64,000 nucleotides of DNA from Sanghuangporus weigelae (taxonomy: Eukaryota > Basidiomycota > Agaricomycetes > Hymenochaetales > Hymenochaetaceae): positions 1,054,001-1,118,000 of the forward strand of contig CP137324.1 in the NCBI GenBank assembly GCA_033182465.1, read 5' to 3'. Positions 13,120 to 23,435 of this stretch are shown here, piece by piece. The notes beneath the pieces were generated by a model. The model did not search any database. It was not told the origin of the DNA and saw only the letters and a program-made list of their open reading frames with translations. The position numbers and the translations under genes were made by a program. Every line of letters starts with the position of its first letter. Position 1 is the stretch's first letter.

Positions 13120-13416
13120 ACGTTATGCAGTTTGGGAGCCCGAGTATCGATTCATTTTCTATTTTCAGATTCATCAGTTCATGTATGGACTTTTTGGTGC
13201 ATCTAATAATGATGTCTCTATTTTTTTCACAAACACGATGACTTGTGATTTTCAATTTTCTCTCGCGCGTCGGATAGAATCGTATAAATACATTTCGGAA
13301 GTCTGGTGAACGAAATCAAAGCTTGCTCTGGTCGCTCATGGATACCTGTACAACTCTATTTCGCCATCAGATCTCTTCCGTCCAGAGAAGCCGAAAAAAC
13401 GAAAGTACGACAAAAC

Positions 13417-14939
13417 TTACAGCTTCCCTGTATTCCCTCCAGTAAACAGCATGTTCAAAGCATCATAGGACTTATCAAGGCCGTTGACGACAGTGAACCG
13501 GCGCTTAAGCTTGCCTTCGGAAATCCAGCCGGCCATTTCTGCGACCGCTGTGCGGAACTGATCTTTGTAGTCGAGGCTAGAGGTAGCATAATGAAGTTAA
13601 GCCAGAAATTGGGAGGACAATGGAACCGCATACACTATGAAGCCTTCGATTTTGGCACTCATGGCGATTAGAGTGAGGTAGCTCTTCAAGCCATCGGGAG
13701 AGGATTTGTCTGTGAGAATAAATTAGAATGTTTAAAGATGAGTGCATCCAGTTACACAACGTACTATAATCGGAGATTCCACCTGTCAAATTGCAACGAT
13801 AAGATATCTTACGCCTGAACTGCAAATACAATCATACATACCGCACAGTACAATCCTTGCCTTCTTATTCATCCTCGTCAGTGCAAAATTCAAAATTTCG
13901 CCTCCGACATTATCGAAAAATACGTCGAAGTAGCCTACAACGCTCTTAAATTCATCGTAGAATTTATCACTTTTGTAGCTGAGTGCGGCATCGATTCCGA
14001 GATCTTCAGTGAGCCAGCGGCATTTCTCTTCGGAACCTGCGATACCGATAACCTTTGCACCTTTCAGCTTAGCAATCTGGCAGGCAGTAGAGCCGACTGC
14101 GCCAGCAGCTCCAGAGACGACGACCGTCTCACCCGGCTTGACCTTTCCAACGTCAAGAAGACCCTATAACATGACAAGAAATCCAATGAGCTATGCTTCA
14201 ATCCCCAAACTGTTCACTGTAAATTCGCACAAAATACGCAGTCAGGCCTTTGAACCTGATCAGCTCGATGGAAGACATGTATTGTGCAATTTCTTACCTG
14301 ACGTCCCAAGAACGCCAAGGAAATCTAATAGCTCAGCCTTCGGAGGAACGCTAAGTCACAAGTATAAGTAAACTTAACGGGCCTTTGACGAAAAACAAAA
14401 AACAAAAAACAAAAAAACGTACTCTATTTTCTCCAGACGCTTTTCATTGAGCAAGGCGAACTCAGCCCAGCCTTTCATGCAGCCTTCAGTATTAAGTTTG
14501 ATGCGTGTTTGGAGAAAAGACATACCAAGCATGCCTGACACTACGTCACCGACCTTGAACTTTGAGTTAGGTCCAGTTGTAACGACCTTCCCAAGTCCTG
14601 CTGCTCTCATAGTTTCACCAATTTGGACTAAATTTGAGAGTAAGTATTAGGATCCCCGAAGTATCGGTCATTCACAGATTGAGCTTACCAGGAGGTATGT
14701 AACTGCGTCGGTCGTCTTACGTTGATCGTAAGAAAGATAGTAATAACCGTGAGTTATTTATTAGACTAACTGAGCCATCCCCTCATAGCTGGCTCCATGC
14801 TCAGGTAGTTCACTTGCACTAGCACTTGATCATCTTTGGGTTCAGGGATAGGGACAACGTCCTTCTTGAATGTAGTCGGAGTGACATGTTCTTTCGGACG
14901 CTCAGCGAGAACGTAGCGAGTAAAGCTTTTGGGAGCCAT
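13417..14939 (-). CDS. NADP-dependent medium-chain oxidoreductase (leukotriene-B4 12-hydroxydehydrogenase / prostaglandin-reductase type)
   Basis: Zinc-independent medium-chain reductase, likely reducing enals or enones in the cytosol. The start MAPKSFTRYVLAERP is followed by YLSMEPAMRGWLNDRRSYIPP across a spliced junction, then GETMRAAGLGKVV and KVGDVVSG. The nucleotide-binding stretch VVSGAAGAVGSTACQIAK has the AAGAVGS motif of this family. FFDNVGGEILNFAL and GWISEGKLKRRFTVV follow as expected. About six introns; one near 14,390 carries an A-rich run. The in-frame TAA at 13417-13419 lies inside a strong GTAAGT donor, so a tiny last exon ending near 13336 is also possible. Confidence 0.87.
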
Positions 14940-15521
14940 TAGCGAGAGCGATGAAGATGCGGCGATAGGGGGAGGATATTTTCAAACAATGTGCCGCCGC
15001 TGAATTTATACCAGACCTATCGGAGTCGGCTGAGACGAGGTCGCGACCGCCAGGCCACCGGCGGTCACCCGTGATGTTGCCGGAAATGCTGATCTCCTAA
15101 GTATGATCACCCACGGCGCGCGTCAAGCATCAGCTTCTCGAAGAAAAGATATAATACACAAGTGATAGTAGTTATGATAGAAAACGGCGGAATATTGAAG
15201 AAATTTGCTCGTCCTCCCACACTGAGATTTGATATGAGTGCGGGAAAAGAGGCATAGATGATTTCTTCTTTTTATATCACGTAATATCGTGTATTTGGAC
15301 GATCGTCGATGATCGACGAGCACGTGGGAAACCTCTGAAAGGGAAAACATGTGATTTCGGACCATGGAATTGTTTGCTGGTCCATCTCCATCCATCAATC
15401 CGCTCCAGTTGTTGCCACTCGTCATTCATTCAAACAAACAAACGCCCCGCCAATCGGCACTGCTTCTGGTATTCACCAAGCTGTCGATTTTCTTCAATTA
15501 CTCTCTCTCTTCCATCGCGCC
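14940..15521. other. Divergent promoter region
   Basis: About 580 bases between two divergently transcribed genes. A CT-rich stretch just before the ATG at 15522 is typical of fungal promoters. I see no gene or repeat in it. Confidence 0.4.
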
Positions 15522-16431
15522 ATGTCGTCTTCAAATCCAGCCGCATCCAGCTCTCGATCCAGTACTAGGAGGACCCATGGCTTCTCTTCGGAACACGTCT
15601 TTCACCACGTTTCACGGCATACCCTAAAACAGCTCAAGTTCGTGCTCCCTGGGGGAGCAGTCACATATCTCCTAGGCACACTAGCCAGGTTGTGGCATCT
15701 CGTGGAAGAGGAAACAGGCTGGGCACGGTGAGCAACACTTTCTGCTGCTCTATCAACTCTGCCACTTGTTGCTTACAATTTGTGTTATCTTATATTTTCA
15801 AAGAGTATATGCACGAACTTCCTTGCTGTGCGGGATGTTGACAGTCGGCCTCTTTCTCTATCTTTTACTCATGCCATGGTTGAAAGGCTCCCAACCAAAC
15901 GTACGTGCGGTGCGTACGTGTGGTGCGGGAAGCTTGATGTGGATTCCCACGCTAGCTTCTCCTGTCTTCACGATCTTTCTGTTATAGCTTTAGACGCTGT
16001 CTCTGATTCGGCTTCTGCAGTATTCTCAATGGCGGAAATCTGGAGAGCTCGCATTCGTAGTGCCTGTGAGAAGTTGCTAATTTTATATTAAGATTCTTGA
16101 CTGACGGAAGATTTCATGGTACCCGCAATATGGTCTTCTATGCTATTATAGCTTCTAACTGCTCTCATGGTCCTTGGGTGGCCTCTATTATGTTTCACGC
16201 TCAGCGAATGGACCGATTTAGGATATCTGAAGGGTGTAATAGCTTGTGCGTACATTCTCTTCGTCAATTGGTAACATGGCTGAAATCATAGTCTATTGCA
16301 TCCTCGACCGTAATTCTGATCGATGTCGGATCTCCGCTTGTATTTCTCCCTAAACTGTAGCTTCCGGGCTTTACGCACTTGTTTTTGGATTGCTTGGCCT
16401 TCTCCCAGCACCAATGCTGAAACGAAACTAG
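15522..16431 (+). CDS. Small multi-spanning membrane protein, unrecognised
   Basis: I do not recognise a family. Exons read as 15522-15727, 15804-15900, one starting at about 16020, one ending at 16245, and 16361-16431. The N-terminus is Ser-rich (MSSSNPAASSSRSSTRR). Hydrophobic stretches follow: KFVLPGGAVTYLLGTLARLW, LLCGMLTVGLFLYLLLMPWL, LLTALMVLGWPLLCFTL, and a last one ending FGLLGLLPAPMLKRN. That makes roughly four or five membrane segments in about 190 residues. YSQWRKSGELAFVVP links two of them. The exon choice at the third and fourth introns rests on frame and hydrophobicity only, so boundaries are approximate. Confidence 0.6.
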
Positions 16432-17204
16432 TCGTTTCCATCTGATGAAATTATCCACGTCGTAATCTTCCACATCATGATGTTTTCTTCACCAATGTGC
16501 TGCTTTCACAAGGACTTCCCCCATCTGTCTGCTACCCTCTTCACCTCCCCCCAGCTCAAGTAAGTATTTCAGTCGCGGAATGTATTGTTTTTTTTTTCTT
16601 GTGTATCTATGGCGAGCGGCGTAATTATTAGAGGCACTTTCACCCTCAATTCTTGTGCTGGATGCTGTAATTTCTTTTGACCGTCCTACCAGAGCTGCCG
16701 ACGTCCCGGCCGTCATGATGACTATATATGATTTGCAGATCGACAAATATTTCAGTGCTGACCAACTTATGACGTATGATATTGCTCGGAGCCTTCCTAT
16801 GCCAACTTGAGGTCTAACACTAATTGCATGTATTTTGTGATAAGAGATGAATAACTATACCATCCGGGCGCTGCGTATGTCGTGATCATACGGTACTAGT
16901 AGATGCGAAACGCAGAAAGTATCCGAGTTGCAGCATCATTAAGCTCTAACTTTGTTGAGTTCCGTCGTCGCACCAGCTATCATATTTCAGAAATAATGCA
17001 GCTATATCGATCGTTTCAATATTGCAAGATTCATCTGAGGCTTTGCATTCACGTAATGAGTACAACAGGCTGGAAAACTGGCGTTTGTGATCATTCAGCA
17101 ATACAATAAAGCACAGAACAATACCAAGTCAAGAATCATTGAGATACAATAAATGCAATCAAATCAAATCAAATCAAAAATGACATTAGAACGAATTGGT
17201 GTGC
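16432..17204. other. Convergent intergenic region with a short AAATC repeat
   Basis: About 770 bases between two converging genes. A short pentanucleotide run (AATCA units) lies near 17155-17180 in the likely 3' UTR of the reverse-strand gene. No other feature was seen. Confidence 0.45.
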
Positions 17205-18327
17205 TACCAACTCTTCGGAGGCCAGTCTGGAAGAGACGTGATTGCAGCGTTTAGAGACTCGCGGACGCGGTTTTTACTTGCGAGATCAGCGGAGTGGCGG
17301 TAACCCCCGAGCACCTCTTGCATTTGCACTGTGGAGGCTGCTACCGTATCTAAACAAACTCATATGAGCTGAACAAGAGCTTTCTATTGTCACCTATGCT
17401 CACCAATGTGATGTTCAGCGTCTCTTTGGAGCTGTATGTGATATGAAATAAATGGACATATGAACGGGCCCCACTGTGGAAAAATTTGAGTAAACTCACG
17501 CCTTGTAATCTCGGTCCCTCGACGGGACCTAAATAAAATCCTCCTTGCTGTAGTCGCATCGAAATTTGATTCTTGTGAGATTCCCAAACAGATCGCAACA
17601 CCTCAAAGGAATTGAGGGCCTGCCTCCACGCCACACTGTCCCACATCTCAAGCTCCCGTTTGTGCGTTCGAATGAATTCTCGCGGATGTGTCTGTCCATT
17701 TGGCCCAGGACCAGGATTATACGAAGTAGCCTGAAATGAGAAAGACATCAAGTCATATGAAGTTTATCAGCAAAAGAATTGGCAACTACCCACCTGTGGT
17801 CTCAAAGGATCGAATTCCGAAAGGTTGGGCTGACTCTGCGCCCCGTAGCCTTGCTGTCCGTTGTAGCTTGGATAATTCGAACCACTGTATTGTGGCGATT
17901 GATATCCCGAGTACTGCTGTTGCTGCTGAGGATATTGCTGAGGCATTCCATTACCGTACGCATTTTGGTACGGCATCCCACTCATCTGCGGGCTCATCGG
18001 ACCTGATCCGTATCCCGTCGAGCTCCCATAACCACCATACGGACTCGATGGTCCTTGGGGGTTCCAAGCACCGTAAGACTGCTGTTGCTGCACATGGGGC
18101 TGGAGATACTGTTGGGGTTGAGGCTGCATTCCGTACCCGGAGGGCTGCGGCTGCGGATATCCCATGCTAGAGTTACTTGAAGGGTAGCCATAGCCTGAAG
18201 GAATCGGCGAAGTGAGTCCGCTGCTCGACTGTTCGATGGTTCTGATGTCTGGAAATCGATCTGCTGAGTTCGTTGGATCATCGATGAAGGGATTATTCGA
18301 GTGCTGGGACGCTGCAGAGTTGTACAT
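17205..18327 (-). CDS. Q/G/Y/P-rich protein with a conserved-looking helical C-terminus, unrecognised
   Basis: Function unknown. The first exon (18327 down to about 17793) encodes MYNSAASQHSNNPFIDD followed by about 150 residues of low-complexity Gln, Gly, Tyr, Pro and Ser, prion-like in composition. The next exon begins ATSYNPGPGPNGQTHPREF and continues with THKRELEMWDSVAWRQALNS and VWESHKNQISMRLQQGG, an ordered, charged helical region. A further exon gives LQRDAEHH, and the last gives STVQMQEVLGG and RESLNAAITSLPDWPPKSW with stop at 17205-17207. GT-AG introns join these in frame. The NPF tripeptide near the start is a possible EH-domain ligand, but this is only a short motif. Confidence 0.65.
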
Positions 18328-19132
18328 GGTGAACTGCGGAGTTCAGTGAATAATGACTCAAATTTGGGTGAAGAAGCAGGAAGCAATTTCTATTGTTCAG
18401 CTAGATGAAAGTATGTTCAAGTGTCCTTTAAACAAAGGACAGAAGGCAGATTGAAGAGAGCAAGCATACAACACGGTGGTCAAGCCGAGTACGTTGTAAT
18501 GCCGGTACTGTCACGTGTTGATAGAATTCCGTGGCACTGGTGCTCCGAGTCAGATCAAAGTTCACGACCTCGGACTGAACTCAACTCTAACTCTACGAAC
18601 AATCAGCAATAGTAAAAGTTGCTGTGACGGTGCTGTTTCTGACGTACTACTTTGTTTATTTTTTTTCCTATGCGGGTTTGCCGATCTGGGATGCTCTGTT
18701 TCTGGCTTCGAAAGGTTTCGGAATCTGGGTGACCATAACCCGATGGAAACAGGAGAAACTTGAGATAATCCATGGACTAAGCAACCTCCAGCTCATTCAG
18801 TCTGTACAGTTTCAGGCAGGAATCTTTGAACAGAACGTCGATTTATGGTTCTTCATATCTATTCGGATTCAGGATAAAAAATAAATTTCACCTGTGATGA
18901 TCTTTGCTGCGGACGAAATCGGGTCTCTGTAACACCAACTCGGGATCTACGCCTTGCCTCCGAAGCTAAAGTGGGCCGATGCCAACGTAGAAATATTCAC
19001 CGGCTCGGGTTCGATTTTCTCGGGAGACTCTGTCATCTCCTGACTTCGCATCTTTCCTCAAGTACAAAAAGCGAGGACGGTATCATCTTGCTGGTCACTG
19101 GGTTTGTCTCGATCCAACATCCACGAGCGACA
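18328..19132. other. Divergent promoter region
   Basis: About 800 bases between the start codons of the Q-rich protein and ERG25. No convincing exon or repeat was seen. Confidence 0.4.
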
Positions 19133-20238
19133 ATGTCGAACGTAACGGCGCCAATTCACCACGCAACGGAGTTCCTCTATTCTGATGTCGATTTTACGTC
19201 GCTCAATTGGTTAGAGCTAAAATGGGCGCAATGGTACCTCCTGTTTGACGACCCGGCGATTGCGACGGGTCTCATGTCGTTCCTTCTTCACGAGATCGTT
19301 TACTTTGGACGCTGCATACCATGGATTATCATCGATGCGATCCCATACTTCCGGAGATGGAAGCTTCAACCCAATAAGGTCCCAACTGCACTGGACGAAT
19401 GGGAATGCACAAAACTCGTTTTGTTTTCACACTTCACTATCGAACTGCCTCAGGTTCGTATATCCAAGCGGCATCACTATGTATTGAGATCCTCACATGT
19501 TGTCCTCTCAGATCTGGTTTTTCCACCCCATCGCAGAGTACTTTGGCCTGGCGACATGGCAGATCCCCTTCCCTCACTGGCGCACAATGTTCGGACAGAT
19601 CGCGCTTTTCTTCATCTTCGAGGACTTCTTCCACTATTGCGCACACCAATTGATGCACTACGGACCGCTGTACAAGCACATCCACAAGATCCACCACAAG
19701 TATAGCGCACCCTTCGGTCTCGCAGCAGAATACTCGCATCCGATCGAAGTTCTCGTCCTTGGCATGGGCACCATCGGCGGCCCCTTGATTTACTGCTACT
19801 TTACGCGCTCGCTGCACATTTTCACTGTCTACATTTGGGTGACACTTCGCCTCTTCCAGGCAGTTGACTCGCACAGCGGATATGGTACGTTGATTCATCG
19901 TCGTCATATATGGCCCGATCTCTGACCTACGTACTCTAGACTTCCCATGGTCTTTGCAGCACATCCTCCCGTTCTGGGCCGGCGCCGAGCACCACGACTA
20001 CCACCACATGGCCTTTATGGATAACTTCGCATCCTCCTTCCGTTACCTTGACTTCATATTCGGTACTGACGAGCGCTACCGGGCACACAAGGCAAGATTG
20101 CGGAAAGCTAAGGAGGCTGCGAAGCAAAGAGGGGCCACGCACGAGGAGCAAGTTGCCATTGAGCGTACTTTGAACGAAGAATCTGAGAAAGTTGGGATGG
20201 CTGCTGAGGCTGAGGCTGAGGCAAAACGTCTTTGGTGA
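19133..20238 (+). CDS. ERG25: C-4 methylsterol monooxygenase
   Basis: ER-membrane di-iron enzyme that oxidises the C-4 methyl groups of sterol intermediates on the way to ergosterol. Three exons (19133-19453, 19512-19884, 19940-20238) with GT-AG introns. All three histidine boxes of the fatty-acid-hydroxylase superfamily are present: HQLMH, HKIHH and [15 protein letters not shown] and [13 protein letters not shown] are characteristic of ERG25. The N-terminal half has hydrophobic segments around [15 protein letters not shown]. The C-terminal tail is unusually long and charged, ending in an Ala/Glu run and KRLW. The next gene belongs to the same superfamily. Confidence 0.93.
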
Positions 20239-20696
20239 ATACTTCCGCAAAATACTATACACTATGTTCGGTCGAGATAGTATTTGTACTTTGTAATCTT
20301 TGGTATTATTCGTGGGTAATGCCGATAAAATGTTTTCCAGCCATTTCTGGTTCAATATTGATTCAAGACGCTGTAGGTTGCGATTTGATTATTGCAAACG
20401 ACGAAAGCTATTATTTCATAAAAGTGAATCTGAGACTAGGCTTATTTCCTGGATGCGCAATCCCATGTTTGAGGATCTCCTCGAACTCACAAATGTGCGT
20501 CGGTCCCAATCTCATCGCTGAAATTTGAAATATCGATTGATGGTTGTTCAGTCATCCTCTTTGTGTCAGGAAGCCGACGTCGATCATTTCTTGTGTGAAT
20601 CACGTGCCTCCTCGCACCACTTTCTTCTATTGAATCTGTTTCAAGTTGCTCCCGTCCGCGATCTGATCGCAGCAGCTCCTGTTTTCAACGACGACG
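20239..20696. other. Spacer between ERG25 and SUR2
   Basis: About 460 bases containing the ERG25 3' UTR and SUR2 promoter. No gene was seen. Confidence 0.4.
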
Positions 20697-21801
20697 ATGG
20701 CGACGAACGCGACAGAAATACCGTTCTTTTCAGAGGACAACAGCTTACACTCCTATGTACACTCGTCACCAGCGTTTTACCATACGCCTCGTCGTACAAT
20801 CTTGGATTCCATGTCTGACGAGATGCTTTCGCTCGTCTCACCTGTCGTCGCCTATTGGGCCTATTCACTCTTTTTCCATATACTCGACTGCACTGACGCA
20901 TCGTGGATTAACAAGTATCGTATCCACGAGTCGGCAGAAGTGAAGTCTCGCAATCTCGTTTCGCGCTGGAGCTGTTTCTTCTGGGTCATCCTTCAGCAGG
21001 TCGTCCAGACTGCGTTTGGTTACTTCTGGATGGACAGTTCGGCGGATGCTAGTAGTTTCCTTACAGACGTTGCGTCAATCCGTAATGGAACTGTGGCAGC
21101 TGCGAATCTTTTCCTCGGCGAAGAGTTCGCTCTGAAATTCCTTCGTTCGTATGGCCCCGCGACTGTCTGGTTCGCGTACTGGTATGCTATTCCGATGGCT
21201 CAACTCCTCTTTGCGATGTAAGTCTTCTGTGATACTACTACTACATTTAATCGTTTAACTCATTGATTTATCTTTCTTAGGATGTGCATCGACACATGGC
21301 AATACTTCCTACACCGCGCCTTCCATGTCAACAAGTTCCTATATCGACAGTTCCACTCATGGCACCATCGCCTCTACGTTCCTTACGCATACGGCGCTCT
21401 TTACAATCACCCTCTCGAAGGCTTGGTGCTTGACACAGTTGGCGCGGGTCTCGCTCATCTCATTTCATTGATGTCTGTGAGACAGGGCATCGTCCTATTC
21501 GTCTTCTCAACTCTCAAGACAATTGACGATCACTGTGGATATCGCCTGTCATTGGACCCGCTGCAGATGATCTTCAGCAACAACGCAGATTACCACGATA
21601 TTCATCACCAGGTACGTCTTTTCCCTCATGTTGCCTCATCCGGAATGAAGTCTAACCTGATCGTAGATCGTTGGCATTAAGAGCAACTTTGCTCAGCCTT
21701 TCTTCATTCATTGGGACACTCTTCTTGGTACGCGCATGAGTCGCAAGACAATGGAGGAGAAGCAGCGCTTCTCAAAGGAGAAGAAGATCAAAAGTTCCTA
21801 A
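20697..21801 (+). CDS. SUR2: Sphinganine C4-hydroxylase
   Basis: ER-membrane di-iron enzyme converting dihydrosphingosine to phytosphingosine. Three exons: 20697-21217, 21281-21611 and 21667-21801, with GT-AG introns in frame. The start is MATNATEIPFFSEDNSLHSY. Histidine boxes: HRAFH after DTWQYFL, then HSWHH, then DYHDIHHQ. The phrase TIDDHCGYRLSLDPLQ is typical of SUR2. The C-terminus KIKSS fits a K-x-K-x-x ER-retrieval signal. It lies directly downstream of ERG25 on the same strand, but with its own promoter-sized spacer. Confidence 0.93.
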
Positions 21802-22090
21802 AGGGTTTGCGCCTATTCTTTTTCGATACGCTGCATAAAAAAGTATTGACCGTATACCTTTATGCCATCCTCTCGCGTCCTACACCCAGCTCTACATCAC
21901 ACCTCTGTTCTTGTTTATTTTGTCTGTCTAGTGTCTCTGGATGGTATGTAATGTATTTATGCATAATACCGTAAATAATTTGTGTAATTTGCAATATCTC
22001 CTATGGTGCTAGTACCGCTAGTCTAAGAATGCTCAGTCAAGTGGAGGGAAAGTAAACGCAGTGAAAACAAATAAAAGAAATCCGGTGGCA

Positions 22091-23080
22091 CTATAGGCGG
22101 AAGCGCAGGTACGCCATGAGAAGAGCAGAGCATCCAGTAACTAAAGTTCCCATTACATTAGCAAAGACAATTTCAAGCAACATGAAAGTAGACGTACCAA
22201 AACCGACAAGGTACTGGAGCGTGACGGCCTGCAGAATGTCGATAAATCAAGAGGAACAAGGAAAGAAATTTGAGAAATGCTGACCTTTGAAGCCTGAATC
22301 GCTGTGCGTAGCTCAGCAATCTCCCGCTCAATCCGGGTGTCCACCTCCTTAATCTTAAGCTCCTGCCCCGAAGAAGACTCACGCATTCGGCCTGCGTCGA
22401 GTCAGTTAGCCACAGCCCTCTCGTTCGGGTATCTAAATAAATGAATGGGAAAGGGGGTAGGGGAAGCACCAACCTTTCTCCAGGTTGAGATCGAGACGTA
22501 CACCAGCTTGGGTACGTGTAATCTCCTCGCGCAGACGCTGCTTGATCCGCTCAAGGTCCGTCGCAAGACGGTCGTTCTCCGCTTTCATCAACGATAAGTC
22601 GTTCTTCTCCATGAGCTGCAGCTCTGATTTGAGCTGTGCAAAGTCGACTTTCTGGGTATATTGGTGCTACCGTTCACAATGTACCATGGGTAGGCAAGAA
22701 ACCAAGTTCATTCAACTCATGAGCGTTGGATAAAACGCTGCGAGACGAGGAATTCAAATACACACCTTCTCCTGCTCGGCCTTCGTAACCATATTGCTCG
22801 TGATGTTGCGTATGCTCTCGTCAATGACCTCCGCCATCGCCGTCATGATCCCCTCCGCCTGCGCACGGTTGAGTCCTTCGCGCTCCAATCGCTGCACGAA
22901 ATGATGTGTGTCGAAGTGGAAATCCTGCGTTGGTCGGGATGCATGCAGACTACGAGTTTGCAGGATTAATCGTTGCCCGCTTAGCGTCGAGTCAGGTCGA
23001 GACGATGAAGCGACTGGGGTTACGAGAACTCGCGCCTCCCGTGAGGCCTGAGTCGCGAATCGAGCGACGTTGGATTGCAT
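22091..23080 (-). CDS. Mitochondrial coiled-coil protein, DUF1640 (MCUR1/CCDC90/FMP32 family)
   Basis: Inner-membrane coiled-coil protein. Relatives have been linked to calcium-uniporter regulation and to cytochrome c oxidase or proline metabolism. The start MQSNVARFATQASREARVL is a basic, Ser/Ala-rich presequence. FDTHHFVQRLEREGLNRAQA with ITAMAE-like residues is the family hallmark. Spliced exons give KVDFAQLKSELQLMEKND, then LRADLNLEKG-type repeats and ELKIKEVDTRIEREIAELRT, a long coiled coil. One hydrophobic segment near the end (QYLVGFGTSTFMLLEIVFAN) is followed by a second short one, ending AYLRFRL. Three introns, all GT-AG. Confidence 0.88.
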
Positions 23081-23435
23081 TATTCCTGGAGACGAGGCAG
23101 TGTGTATTCAAAGAGCACAAGGAATGGGACGAATGTATGCGCTTCAACTATTCCAGGTTCAAGATTCAAAGGCAGCCCACCTTCGACGTTGTAGGTAGTT
23201 GTCATTAAGCATGCAACTGCACTGTAATCGTGAGAAAACAAATTCGTTATGTACATGTACTGACATGACATGGATACGGCTATTTTAAAAAAAAACTAAA
23301 ACATGCGTCTGCGGAGGGGCATTGCTAGCATAATGAAGCAAGTATGCATTGAAAGATAGATGAAAGAGGGTAAAGGGAAAATCGCAAAGCAGAGGAATCT
23401 GTAGCTAAACACCAACGCGTCAAACTCGAAAACAA
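23081..23435. other. Spacer, reverse-strand genes
   Basis: About 355 bases between two reverse-strand genes. It should hold the 3' UTR of the upstream long gene and the promoter of the DUF1640 gene. No other feature was seen. Confidence 0.4.

Noticed and set aside
14390-14420. A-rich repeat as a possible retroposon tail
   Set aside because: It lies in an intron of the oxidoreductase gene, and no target duplication or retroposed body is present.
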